64,000 nt of DNA from CAMDTE01 sp964504345 (GTDB lineage Bacteria > Bacteroidota > Bacteroidia > Flavobacteriales > Schleiferiaceae), in the NCBI GenBank assembly GCA_964504345.1, contig CAZDDX010000001.1, forward strand, positions 62,001 to 126,000. The letters are read 5' to 3'. Made by a program: the position numbers and the translations under genes. The notes below the pieces were generated by a model that made no database searches, was not told the origin of the DNA, and worked only from the letters and a program-made list of their open reading frames with translations. Of the stretch, positions 1 to 8,516 are shown piece after piece. The first letter of the stretch is position 1. The number at the start of each line of letters is the position of its first letter.

Positions 1-1
1 T

Positions 2-469
2 TGGCAATCCAACGAAGGATTACTGAGCCAGAGCGTTCAATCCGTCAACGCCAACACCACCCAAATGCTGGCCAGTCAGTTTTCCAACTTTTTGGCCCAG
101 GGGCTGGGCGATTTTGTGGACATTGATTTGGCGTATTCGGGCTCCAACCGGTCCGATGCCCGCGATCAATTGGAGGTGGCCCTCTCCAAAGCTTTTCTCA
201 ACGATCGTGTTTCGGTTCAAACCACGTTGGACGTGCCTTTGGGGCGGCAAGACGCGAGCAGCACCACTTCGGGTCTGGTGGGCGACGTTCAGGTCAACTA
301 CAAAATAACCGAAGACGGACGCTGGAAAGCACGCGCTTTCAACCGAAGCAACAACAACAATCCGGCTTTGGACCGACTCAGTCCCTACACCCAAGGTATT
401 GGGTTGGAATTTGGAACCCAAGCCAATACATGGAATGCGCTGTTCAGACGTCGGAAGAAGGTGAAGTAA
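2..469 (+). CDS. TamB-like translocation/assembly protein, C-terminal end (partial)
   Basis: Only the last 155 codons are present; the frame is open to the left edge. The end of the protein, with a DVQVNYKITEDGRWKARAFN segment followed by a YTQGIGLEF strand and a basic tail (FRRRKKVK), matches the C-terminal DUF490/TamB domain as it occurs in Bacteroidota, where a long AsmA-like periplasmic protein helps move lipids or assemble proteins at the outer membrane. The stop lies 26 bases inside the convergent ribBA gene. The family call rests on the C-terminal pattern alone, since the rest of the gene is outside the window. Confidence 0.75.
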   Translation, partial: WQSNEGLLSQSVQSVNANTTQMLASQFSNFLAQGLGDFVDIDLAYSGSNRSDARDQLEVALSKAFLNDRVSVQTTLDVPLGRQDASSTTSGLVGDVQVNYKITEDGRWKARAFNRSNNNNPALDRLSPYTQGIGLEFGTQANTWNALFRRRKKVK

Positions 470-1586
470 AAAGGGTGTTGCGGGCAATGGTCAGGCCGTA
501 CCCTTCAATCCCTACCCGTTTCATGGGTTGAGAGGTCAGTAAGTTGACTCGACGGACGCCCAGCGCGCGCAGTATTTGCGCCCCCATGCCATAATCACGC
601 GGGTCGCCGCCAAACGAAGGCCGTATGTTTTGAAGGTTTTTCAGTTTTTCCACCATGGAGGAGCTGCTGCCGGGAGTATTCATGCACACCACCGCACCAG
701 CGCCAGCTTTCGCAATCGCCGCAAAGGCTTGGTGCAACTTCTCTTCCGGACGGTGCTGAATCCAATCGACGGCGTCGGCCAAAGCGCCACCCGTTTGCAT
801 GCGCACCAAAACTTCGTCCTCAGCGTCCCACTGGCCGTGGGTAAATGCCAAGTGTTCCAAACCGTCTTGTTGTTGGAAAACAATGGCTTCAAACGTGCCC
901 GTCGGGGTGGTCACCGAGGTGCGGTAGGTTTCGCGAACCAAAGATTCTTTGGCCATGCGGTAGGCCACTAAATCCGCAATGGACACCAGCGGCAGGTTCC
1001 ATTCACGCGCCATTTCTACCAGTTGCGGTAACCGCGCCATGGTTCCGTCTTCGTTCATGACCTCCACGATGACGCCCACCGGCGGCAATCCCGCCAAACG
1101 CGCCAAATCAACGGCGGCCTCCGTATGGCCGGTTCGTTGCAGTACACCACCGGGTTTCGCTCGCAAAGGAAAAACGTGGCCAGGTCGGTTGAAATCGTCC
1201 GGACCAAAGGAAGGGTCCACCAATGCACGGATGGTTTCCGCCCGGTCCGACGCCGAAATACCGGTGGTCACGCCGTGGCCCCGGAGGTCAATGCTCACGG
1301 TAAAGGCCGTGTGGTGCGGATCCGTGTTGCGTTGCACCATAGGATGCAAGTCCAACCGTTCGCAGTAGGAGTCGGGGAGGGGCGTGCAGATCAGTCCGCG
1401 GCCGTGTTTGGCCATGAAGTTGATGCTTTCCGGCGTAATCAACGAGGCAGCGCCCACCAAATCGCCTTCGTTTTCGCGGTCGGCATCGTCCACCACCAAC
1501 ACCAATTTACCCGCGGCCAATGCGCGGATGGCGTCGTCGATGGAATCCAATTGAATGGGGTCTTGAGCAGGAGAATCAGCAGCCAT
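444..1586 (-). CDS. ribBA: 3,4-dihydroxy-2-butanone 4-phosphate synthase with degenerate GTP cyclohydrolase II domain (RibBA-like)
   Basis: 380 aa riboflavin-pathway protein. The N-terminal half (about residues 10-205) has the full RibB set: DDADRENEGDLVGAA, the HGRGLICTPL strand, and GVTTGISASDRAETI plus RPGHVFPLRA and RTGHTEAAVDLARLAGL, so formation of the four-carbon riboflavin precursor from ribulose 5-phosphate is expected. The C-terminal half keeps the general fold but lacks the GTP cyclohydrolase II zinc cysteines and the HSEC motif, so GTP opening is probably done by another protein. The ATG at 1586 is chosen because the frame upstream of it only reads antisense to the neighbouring glycosyltransferase gene. 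It is the last gene of the ftsK-lolA-lptFG-GT-GT leftward operon. Confidence 0.9.
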   Translation of the reverse strand: MAADSPAQDPIQLDSIDDAIRALAAGKLVLVVDDADRENEGDLVGAASLITPESINFMAKHGRGLICTPLPDSYCERLDLHPMVQRNTDPHHTAFTVSIDLRGHGVTTGISASDRAETIRALVDPSFGPDDFNRPGHVFPLRAKPGGVLQRTGHTEAAVDLARLAGLPPVGVIVEVMNEDGTMARLPQLVEMAREWNLPLVSIADLVAYRMAKESLVRETYRTSVTTPTGTFEAIVFQQQDGLEHLAFTHGQWDAEDEVLVRMQTGGALADAVDWIQHRPEEKLHQAFAAIAKAGAGAVVCMNTPGSSSSMVEKLKNLQNIRPSFGGDPRDYGMGAQILRALGVRRVNLLTSQPMKRVGIEGYGLTIARNTLFTSPSSDV

Positions 1587-1594
1587 GGCGAGAA

Positions 1595-2779
1595 TTAGAT
1601 CGTGCGTTCGGTGGGTTTCCAAACACTGGATTTTACGCCGCGAAGGTACCGCGCAAGTCCCAATAACAAGGCAGCATTCAATGCGGTAAAATACCCAAGC
1701 GGTTGCAGTGGATTGTGTTGGCTTTTGGGCCACAGGGAAAGACTGATCCAGGACCCCAGAGCCAATGCCCATGCGGATAGGGTTGCGAACTCCAGGACTT
1801 CCGCCGTTCCGTGAAACAGCTTCCACCCGGCCAAAGCCAAAACACCCAAAGCCACCAGCGGAAAAAGCCACCGAAGCACCTTGTGGCCCAAAAAGAGCAG
1901 GCCCAACGGAAAGGGTTTGGTGAAGAGTAAAGGCCAAAAACGAGCTAAATTTTGGTAGTTGCCCAACGAGATGCGCACCTTGCGCGCAAACTCCTCGTGC
2001 CGGTCTACAGAAACATCTTCGTACGCCACGGCTCGTCCTTCCCAAAGAACGGGACGGCCGGTCCGCAAAACCTGTAGGGAAACGAAAAAATCCTCCATGA
2101 AGGTAGCTGGCGGGATGGGCTGCCAAACGCTTCGCACCACAGCATAGCAACCGCCTTCTACCCCTAGGGTGCAGCCAAAAAGATCGCTCTCCCATTGTTT
2201 GAGTTTGGACTCAAATTGGGTGTAGTGGCGCTCTTCCGAAGCTATGGATCCCGGTTCAACTTCCAAACGGTCTCCCGCTGCTTGATAGACCAGCCGACCA
2301 CCTACCACACCAGCCCTGCGTTGCCGAAGTGTACTCACCAATCGGCGCACCGCATTTGGCGTAAAAACGATGTTGGCATCCGTGCCCACCACCACCTCGG
2401 CCTTCCCCAAGCCCACCAAGTGATTGATGATGCCCGATTTGCCCGTTCGAGCCTCCATCCGCACCAGCGAGATGAGCGGGTATTTGGAAATCCAATCCAA
2501 AACCGTCCGGTCGGTGCCGTCCGTCGACAAATCAGACCCAACCCAAATGCGCAATTTCCCCGCCGGATAGTTGGATTCTACCAAAGATTGGAGCAGTCGG
2601 CCAATGACTTTTTCTTCGTTGTATGCTGCAACCACAACGTCCACTTCAGGACATTCGTCGTCGGTCAAAAGTTCATTGGATCCGACGTTCCGAAAGGGAA
2701 GAATCCGCGCCAATAGGCCCAGCACTGCGGGAAACACGACGTACGGTACCGCCAAGAGCAACAACCCAACAATCAGCAC
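1595..2779 (-). CDS. Membrane-anchored family 2 glycosyltransferase
   Basis: 394 aa. An N-terminal membrane helix (residues 1-25) precedes a GT-A domain: VDVVVAAYNEEKVIGRLL for nucleotide-sugar binding, a DGTDRTV loop, the GTDANIVF metal-binding motif and FMEDFF in the acceptor region. Three hydrophobic segments close the C terminus (about residues 285-385). This layout matches processive-type GT2 enzymes of the cellulose synthase / poly-GlcNAc synthase type, though no clear Q-x-x-R-W motif is visible, so polymer synthesis is uncertain. The GTG start at 2779 overlaps the upstream GT4 gene by 7 bases, so the two are probably translated together. Confidence 0.8.
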   Translation of the reverse strand: MLIVGLLLLAVPYVVFPAVLGLLARILPFRNVGSNELLTDDECPEVDVVVAAYNEEKVIGRLLQSLVESNYPAGKLRIWVGSDLSTDGTDRTVLDWISKYPLISLVRMEARTGKSGIINHLVGLGKAEVVVGTDANIVFTPNAVRRLVSTLRQRRAGVVGGRLVYQAAGDRLEVEPGSIASEERHYTQFESKLKQWESDLFGCTLGVEGGCYAVVRSVWQPIPPATFMEDFFVSLQVLRTGRPVLWEGRAVAYEDVSVDRHEEFARKVRISLGNYQNLARFWPLLFTKPFPLGLLFLGHKVLRWLFPLVALGVLALAGWKLFHGTAEVLEFATLSAWALALGSWISLSLWPKSQHNPLQPLGYFTALNAALLLGLARYLRGVKSSVWKPTERTI

Positions 2780-3951
2780 GACCGCAAAGGTTTGGCATCC
2801 CGCAATCGACTGCCCAATTTGGCAGCCACCGCTTGGTCCGAGAAGTTAGCTTCTGCCCATGCCCGTGCCTCTTGGGCACGCCGCATGCGCTCGGGCGCAT
2901 CCGAAAGTGCGGAAACAACTGCCACAGCAAAGGATTCGGCATCGTCCGCCACCCAACCGTGGGTTCCGTCGATGAATCCAATACCGTCTACACCTAATGA
3001 CGTAGAGACAATTGATTTACAATTAGTCATCGCATCTAAAGCTTTAATTCGCATTCCGCTTCCACTCAACAAGGGTACCACGGATATTCCCAAACCAGCC
3101 GTAACCTCGGCAAAACTACCGTTTGCCTCCTTTGCGTACAGACCTTGATTGGGGCGATGAAATTCTTGAAGGCGCACGCCCCGTCCTAAAACGGCAAAGG
3201 TGGCCGACGGAAGTTCATGCCGCACCAACGGCCAAACATGTTCCACAAACCAGCGCAATCCCTCAACATTGGGCAACCAATCCAAGGCACCCATGTGGAA
3301 CAAAGCGGCCGGAGGTACTTCCGTATCGTCTGGCCAATGGCCCACCGAACACGGCACGGAATATCCGCCCATTTCCAAGGCATCTTCAGGAGTTATGGCC
3401 CATTTTTCCGGCCATTCCTTCCAAATCTGATGTTCCATTTTCCGCAACCTATTCACTTCCGTGCGGAGGTACCTCCTTTTGAGCGCATTTCGTTCGCCCC
3501 GGGCTACGTGTTCCCAAATGCGAAATTCAACGTTGTGCGCTCGGTACACCACCGGACCGCCCCAGGCACGTAATTCGGGTTCGTAAACCGTTTGGGTCAA
3601 TCCGTCCGCCACCACAACGTCCCATTTTTGTGACCGCAACAACCGATTCAACTCGCTTGCGTAGGCAGAAGTTCGAAACCTGCTGACGGTGTATGGAACC
3701 CCGCGAAGCCAGGCCCAAACAGCCCCCAACGCCGTAGGCGACGTATGCGCATCCACCGCAAAGAGCCGAACGTTGGGGCCCCATTCGTTGGGGTAGGAAG
3801 GAGCATTCACCCAATGTTTCCTGGTGTTAAAAGCCAACGTCGTAACGTGCGCTCCCGTCTCCAAGAGCACCCGAACCAACGCCCCCATGGCCAAGGAACT
3901 TCCGTCCCGGCCGGGGTGCGGAACTTTATTGCACAGGTGCAGTACTTCCAC
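2773..3951 (-). CDS. Family 4 glycosyltransferase
   Basis: 392 aa from the GTG start at 3951. The N terminus has the glycine-rich GRDGSSLAM loop typical of GT-B enzymes, and the C-terminal domain has PLLSGSGMRIKALDAMTNCK followed by a STSLGVDGI strand, matching the donor-binding part of family 4 enzymes. A cytoplasmic or membrane-peripheral enzyme that adds a sugar to a lipid-linked or envelope glycan is likely; the substrate cannot be read from the sequence. The frame is open further upstream, but that part is antisense-like shadow of the overlapping lptF/G gene; the GTG overlaps that gene by 26 bases. An A+T-rich patch lies at about 3001-3055. Confidence 0.75.
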   Translation of the reverse strand: MEVLHLCNKVPHPGRDGSSLAMGALVRVLLETGAHVTTLAFNTRKHWVNAPSYPNEWGPNVRLFAVDAHTSPTALGAVWAWLRGVPYTVSRFRTSAYASELNRLLRSQKWDVVVADGLTQTVYEPELRAWGGPVVYRAHNVEFRIWEHVARGERNALKRRYLRTEVNRLRKMEHQIWKEWPEKWAITPEDALEMGGYSVPCSVGHWPDDTEVPPAALFHMGALDWLPNVEGLRWFVEHVWPLVRHELPSATFAVLGRGVRLQEFHRPNQGLYAKEANGSFAEVTAGLGISVVPLLSGSGMRIKALDAMTNCKSIVSTSLGVDGIGFIDGTHGWVADDAESFAVAVVSALSDAPERMRRAQEARAWAEANFSDQAVAAKLGSRLRDAKPLRSC

Positions 3952-5314
3952 GTTTTTGAAAATTCCAAGTTCGATCCGACGCCGCCAAATGGACCATCCA
4001 CACAGCCAACGGCAACAAAACCAAGTTGGGCAACCAAATAGCTTCTGCCGGGGTGAGCACAGATCCGCGCCCCATTTTTTCAGAAACCATCCCCAAAACA
4101 TAATGCAGTAAAAACAGAAGCACGCTCAAAACAAAAGGCAATCCAAATCCGCCTTTTCGAATGACTGCGCCCAAGGGTGCGCCAATGAAAAACAACAAAA
4201 CGCAAGCAACGCTGATGGCAAACTTCTTGTGCCACTCCAATTCATGACGCACCGCTACTTCGGATCGGTAGTTCATTTCCATGCGGCTCTGGGTCAGTCG
4301 TTCTTTTTGCGCTTCGCCCATAAACCGCGCATTGCCAACAATTCTGGCTTGGTCCGCGGCGTCCAGTTCATCAAAAGACCACGAAAGCGTTGCTCTAGGC
4401 ACCCAAGAGCGAGTGGAATCCAATCCCGAATAACGAAGAGTCCACTCGCGTCCCATTTCCACCTTGCGCCGTCCCAATACCCGCTCCAACGAATCCAAGG
4501 ACGACTCCAATTGGCGCACCGTCAGCATGTTGAATTGATTGGAACGCTGAACCGCATAAAGGTCTTTTCCTTGGAAATTGGCCATGTTGAACCGCATGAA
4601 GAGCGTGTCAAATTCAGCACGCAAAAAGGGTCTTCCCGCTCGTTCCTCTGGGGTACGTGCTTTCAACTCCTCGTAAATAGACCCGTTTTCAAGGGTCAAT
4701 TCCAACCATTTTCCTCCAGCAATGGGGCGCAGCGTTCCGTGGGGCGCAGATAGAAGTCGGGCATTTCCCTGGGTGCGGTCCGTGTGGTCGTACACCATGA
4801 TTCCCCATACTTCCTGATCGCTTTTGCGATCCACCTTGACCGTGTACCCCTCCAGGCCGTGGTAAAAATAACCGGGCTGCAAATTGAACGTAGGTTTCTG
4901 TTGGGCTATGTTGATCAACAGGTTTTCGCCTTTGAAATTGGCCACCGGAATGATGTTGTTGTTCACGAAGAACATGCCAACCCCCACCAAACCTACCACC
5001 GCCAGGAGTGGGCGTGAAAGACGCCAAAAACCAATTCCAGATGCCCGCAAGGCAGCGAATTCGTTGGACTCCGCCAGGTCTCCGTACACCATGATGCCGG
5101 CCAGAAGCACGGCTACCGGAACAGCCATGGGCAAAACCGCTGCACTCCAATAAACCAACAACTGGAGCAATACGCTCAATTCAATGCCTCGTCCGGTCAG
5201 TTCCTCTAGGTACTTCCAAACCATCTGCATCATCAAAATGAATACAGAAAGTGCCACCGTTCGAACGAACAAACGGAGGAAAGAACCGATGAGGTACCGG
5301 TCGAGCCGACGCAC
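3926..5314 (-). CDS. LptF/LptG-family (YjgP/YjgQ) permease
   Basis: 462 aa with a GTG start. Membrane segments are visible at about residues 15-35, 55-80 and 100-115, then a large periplasmic beta-jellyroll region (about 120-330), and three more helices near the C terminus (about 365-450). This is the six-helix plan of LptF/LptG, the membrane part of the transporter that extracts lipopolysaccharide from the inner membrane and passes it to the periplasmic bridge. Placement 6 bases after lolA and downstream of ftsK is the usual Bacteroidota order. Whether it acts as LptF, LptG or a related lipid exporter cannot be decided here. Confidence 0.85.
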   Translation of the reverse strand: MRRLDRYLIGSFLRLFVRTVALSVFILMMQMVWKYLEELTGRGIELSVLLQLLVYWSAAVLPMAVPVAVLLAGIMVYGDLAESNEFAALRASGIGFWRLSRPLLAVVGLVGVGMFFVNNNIIPVANFKGENLLINIAQQKPTFNLQPGYFYHGLEGYTVKVDRKSDQEVWGIMVYDHTDRTQGNARLLSAPHGTLRPIAGGKWLELTLENGSIYEELKARTPEERAGRPFLRAEFDTLFMRFNMANFQGKDLYAVQRSNQFNMLTVRQLESSLDSLERVLGRRKVEMGREWTLRYSGLDSTRSWVPRATLSWSFDELDAADQARIVGNARFMGEAQKERLTQSRMEMNYRSEVAVRHELEWHKKFAISVACVLLFFIGAPLGAVIRKGGFGLPFVLSVLLFLLHYVLGMVSEKMGRGSVLTPAEAIWLPNLVLLPLAVWMVHLAASDRTWNFQKRGSTAPVQ

Positions 5315-5320
5315 GCTGCT

Positions 5321-5986
5321 TTATTTGGACTTGGGCTCCACCACGGTGTACCCCGGATAGTTCGCGCGGTTGAAAAGGACCTTTGCTTTGGAAACCCCTC
5401 CGTTCACGCTATAGGTGTCTACGGTGATGGTGGTGATCACGTCGTTGAGTCCAAATTCTTGGTACGAATAAAGCCGCTTGGTACTCATATCAATCCCAAT
5501 GACAATCTCGCGAACTTCTTCGGAGGCCTTGGGCTTCATACGCACGTATTTGATTGTTTTACCTTTTACCGTGGCGGTTCCGGCCCAAGCAAAATTGGAT
5601 CCGGTTTCGTATTTGGCCAAAAGTGAAGAAGGGGAGAAGGCACTGCCGTCTTTGCCCAAAGGACGAACCGTAACTTCCTCGTCATCCGGCGAAACGATGT
5701 ACGCCTTTGCGTTGTTGACAAAAATGGTTTGGCCGTTCCAATCCAAGCGGTAGTTGGTGCCGACTACGGTCACTGTTCCTTTGCTGGTGCGCTTGACGCG
5801 CGCACCGCCGTTGCGGCCCGGAGCGTCCAAGGAATTAGTGAACGCTATGGTTTGGTCTGCATAGGCTTCGGTTTTGACGCGAACCTCTTTCAAAAGGCTC
5901 AACGCTTCTGCGTGCGCTTGAGCGAAGGCCGAATTACCCAGCAGCAAAGCGGCCGCAGCAGTCCAAATAAGTTGTTTCGTTTGCAT
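5321..5986 (-). CDS. lolA: LolA-like periplasmic outer-membrane lipoprotein carrier
   Basis: 221 aa from the ATG at 5986; a TTG two codons upstream is possible but less likely. A signal peptide with cleavage after NSAFA is clear. The mature part reads as the LolA half-barrel: an SKGTVTVVGTNYRLDWNGQ core and a YIVSPDDEEVTV strand, plus a C-terminal strand region on derivation of VDTYSVNG. LolA carries lipoproteins from the LolCDE complex to the outer membrane. Only 6 bases separate it from the ftsK stop and 6 from lptF/G, so it is part of the same operon. Confidence 0.85.
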   Translation of the reverse strand: MQTKQLIWTAAAALLLGNSAFAQAHAEALSLLKEVRVKTEAYADQTIAFTNSLDAPGRNGGARVKRTSKGTVTVVGTNYRLDWNGQTIFVNNAKAYIVSPDDEEVTVRPLGKDGSAFSPSSLLAKYETGSNFAWAGTATVKGKTIKYVRMKPKASEEVREIVIGIDMSTKRLYSYQEFGLNDVITTITVDTYSVNGGVSKAKVLFNRANYPGYTVVEPKSK

Positions 5987-5992
5987 GTTCAA

Positions 5993-8458
5993 TTATTTTC
6001 CTTTCAGTGCATTCAAATGTTGTTCCAAATGGTATTCGTCGGAAATTAATACTTGCCGGGCTTTGGAGCCTTCAAACGGCCCGATGATGCCAGCAGCCTC
6101 CAACTGATCCACCAAACGTCCCGCGCGGTTGTAGCCCAACTTTAATTTGCGCTGCAGCAGCGATGCTGAACCTTGTTGGTGAATCACCACCACACGTGCC
6201 GCCTCTTCAAAGTACTCATCGCGGTCGGAAGGATCCATGCCCGCACCGCTTGGACCGGATTCCAAGCCAAGGGCTTCCGGCAGGGTGTAGGGTTCCGCTG
6301 GAGCTTTTTGATCGCCAATGAATTCGCAAACGGATTCCACTTCTGGGGTATCCAAGAAAGCGCACTGGATGCGAACGAGGTCGTTTCCGGCAGAAAAGAG
6401 CAGGTCCCCACGTCCAATCAACTGATCAGCGCCCCCAGCGTCCAAAATGGTGCGCGAGTCAATTTTTGAGCTCACCTTAAACGCAATTCGTGCCGGGAAA
6501 TTCGCTTTAATGATGCCCGTAATCACGTTAACCGACGGTCTTTGCGTGGCAATGATCAAGTGAATACCAATGGCGCGTGCCAATTGAGCCAAACGCGCAA
6601 TGGGGGTCTCCACTTCCTTGCCCGCGGTCATGATTAAATCCGCAAATTCGTCTACCACCAAAACTATGTAGGGGAGGTAGCGATGTCCGTTTTCCGGGTT
6701 CAGTTTTCGCGCAACAAATTTTTCGTTGTATTCCTTAATATTGCGCACCATGGCGACCTTCAACAAGTCGTACCGTTGATCCATTTCAACGCACAAGGAA
6801 TTCAACGTGTTGATCACCTTACTGGTGTCCGTGATGATGGCGTCGGAGTCTCCGGGTAGCTTGGCCAAAAAGTGCCGCTCAATCTTGTTGTACAGCGTCA
6901 ATTCAACTTTCTTGGGATCCACCAAAACAAATTTCACCTCGGCCGGGTGTTTTTTGTACAAAATGGAGGCCAATATGGCATTGAGTCCCACGGATTTACC
7001 CTGTCCGGTAGCTCCGGCCATGAGCAAGTGAGGCATTTTGGCCAAATCGGCCACAAAAACCTCGTTGGAGATGGTCTTGCCCAAGGCCACAGGAAGATCA
7101 AAACCACAGGTTTGAAAACGTTCGGAAGCCAAAACCGAGCGCATGGAAACCACCTGAGCGTTGCGGTTGGGTACCTCAATACCGATGGTGCCTTTGCCGG
7201 GAATAGGCGCAATGATTCGAATGCCTAAAGCACTTAAGCTCAAAGCAATATCATCCTCAAGACTTTTGATTTTACTGATTCTAACGCCGGCCGCCGGTAC
7301 GATTTCGTACAAGGTAACGGTGGGGCCTACGGTTGCTTTGATTTTTGCAATGTCAATTTTGTAGTGGCTCAGGGTCTCCACAATGCGGTCCTTGTTGGCC
7401 TCCAACTCTTTGGGGTCCACCACAATGTCTTGGCTTCCGTAGGCATTGAGCAAATCCAACGGTGGAATTTGGTAACCGGATAAATCACGACGGGGATCAA
7501 ATGCCGAACCTATACTTCCGTAATTTGGTTCGTCGGAGGGTACCACCTTTTCCGCGGGTAGAGCGACGGGAGTCGGCTCCAATTCCAAAGCTATTGGCGA
7601 GGCATCCAACCCGTCTGCAAGAGAGGCAGCGTCCAATGGAATAGAAGCCAATGGAACCGGGGCGTTGAATTCAACAACCGGCTCTCTGGGCACCAAGAGT
7701 ACAGGTTCTAAGGCATCATCGTCCTCTTCGTCCCACGGTGGAGAAAGCGTGTCCTGTTCCACAGGAGGTAGGGGCTGAGTGGGTTCCGCACTCCAATCAA
7801 CAGCAGGAGCAGCAACATCAGCAACAAAAGGTTGTTCGTTGGTGAAGTTCGACGGCGGTAGCGAGTCCAGAGGAGGTTCAGATTCTTGAGCGGCTCGCTT
7901 TGGAAGTGTTGAGGCCAACTGCTGCGGGGTGATTTTAAAGACTACCACGGCGTACAAACCGGCACCAACTGCCCAAATCATCCAAGCTCCAGCAATACCC
8001 GTCCATTGGCGAGACCAGTCGGCCAAAAACCAACCCAAAGAACCAGCGTAGGGTCCCCACAAAACAGGCAGAGACATGCCCAAGGCCCAAGGTAAAAATG
8101 CGGACCACACCAAGAGGTGCGTCACGAACCGTAAGGGGCGAAAGCGTATGAGGAAGGCCAATCGGGCGCCCAAGGCAAAGACGGCATAAAGCCAGCCCAA
8201 AACAACCACCCCAAATCCTCGGTACAAAAGAAAGTAACCCACCGCAGTTCCAATTTTTCCAAAGGGATGTGCTACTTGAACAGTCGAATCAAATAGAACG
8301 GAAGAATAAGACCCCGAGAAAAAACTGGCGTCTTCTTGCCAATAAAACAACGTTCCTAAAACGGATAATGCACTTCCCAAGCTCAGGGCCATGAGAATCA
8401 AACCGGCAACGGTTGGCGCTGAAGCGTGTTGAAAAAGGGTGGGGGATTTTACGGCCAT
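5993..8458 (-). CDS. ftsK: FtsK/SpoIIIE-family DNA translocase
   Basis: 821 aa. Four membrane helices (roughly residues 15-170) anchor the protein at the division septum; an acidic, proline-rich linker follows (about 180-320). The motor has Walker A GATGQGKS near residue 485 and Walker B YIVLVVDEFADL, and the C-terminal gamma winged helix (LLQRKLKLGYNRAGRLVDQL) reads the polar DNA guide sequences. It pumps chromosome ends apart at division. The start at 8458 is preferred to the in-frame ATG at 8482 because a TAAATTTG promoter box lies at 8471-8478, between the two. First gene of the operon running to ribBA. Confidence 0.95.
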   Translation of the reverse strand: MAVKSPTLFQHASAPTVAGLILMALSLGSALSVLGTLFYWQEDASFFSGSYSSVLFDSTVQVAHPFGKIGTAVGYFLLYRGFGVVVLGWLYAVFALGARLAFLIRFRPLRFVTHLLVWSAFLPWALGMSLPVLWGPYAGSLGWFLADWSRQWTGIAGAWMIWAVGAGLYAVVVFKITPQQLASTLPKRAAQESEPPLDSLPPSNFTNEQPFVADVAAPAVDWSAEPTQPLPPVEQDTLSPPWDEEDDDALEPVLLVPREPVVEFNAPVPLASIPLDAASLADGLDASPIALELEPTPVALPAEKVVPSDEPNYGSIGSAFDPRRDLSGYQIPPLDLLNAYGSQDIVVDPKELEANKDRIVETLSHYKIDIAKIKATVGPTVTLYEIVPAAGVRISKIKSLEDDIALSLSALGIRIIAPIPGKGTIGIEVPNRNAQVVSMRSVLASERFQTCGFDLPVALGKTISNEVFVADLAKMPHLLMAGATGQGKSVGLNAILASILYKKHPAEVKFVLVDPKKVELTLYNKIERHFLAKLPGDSDAIITDTSKVINTLNSLCVEMDQRYDLLKVAMVRNIKEYNEKFVARKLNPENGHRYLPYIVLVVDEFADLIMTAGKEVETPIARLAQLARAIGIHLIIATQRPSVNVITGIIKANFPARIAFKVSSKIDSRTILDAGGADQLIGRGDLLFSAGNDLVRIQCAFLDTPEVESVCEFIGDQKAPAEPYTLPEALGLESGPSGAGMDPSDRDEYFEEAARVVVIHQQGSASLLQRKLKLGYNRAGRLVDQLEAAGIIGPFEGSKARQVLISDEYHLEQHLNALKGK

Positions 8459-8470
8459 AGAATGAAGTCC

Positions 8471-8478
8471 CAAATTTA
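8471..8478 (-). promoter_or_regulatory. -7 box of ftsK
   Basis: TAAATTTG, a perfect match to the Bacteroidota TAnnTTTG element, 12 bases before the ftsK start at 8458. It points away from the arginase box at 8487-8494, only 8 bases apart. Confidence 0.65.
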
Positions 8479-8486
8479 CCATTTCC

Positions 8487-8494
8487 TACCTTTG
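8487..8494 (+). promoter_or_regulatory. -7 box of the arginase-argS operon
   Basis: TACCTTTG, perfect TAnnTTTG match, 22 bases before the ATG at 8517. No clear TTTG is seen at the -33 position. Confidence 0.65.
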
Positions 8495-8516
8495 TAGGAA
8501 GTAAAAAATCCGCAGC

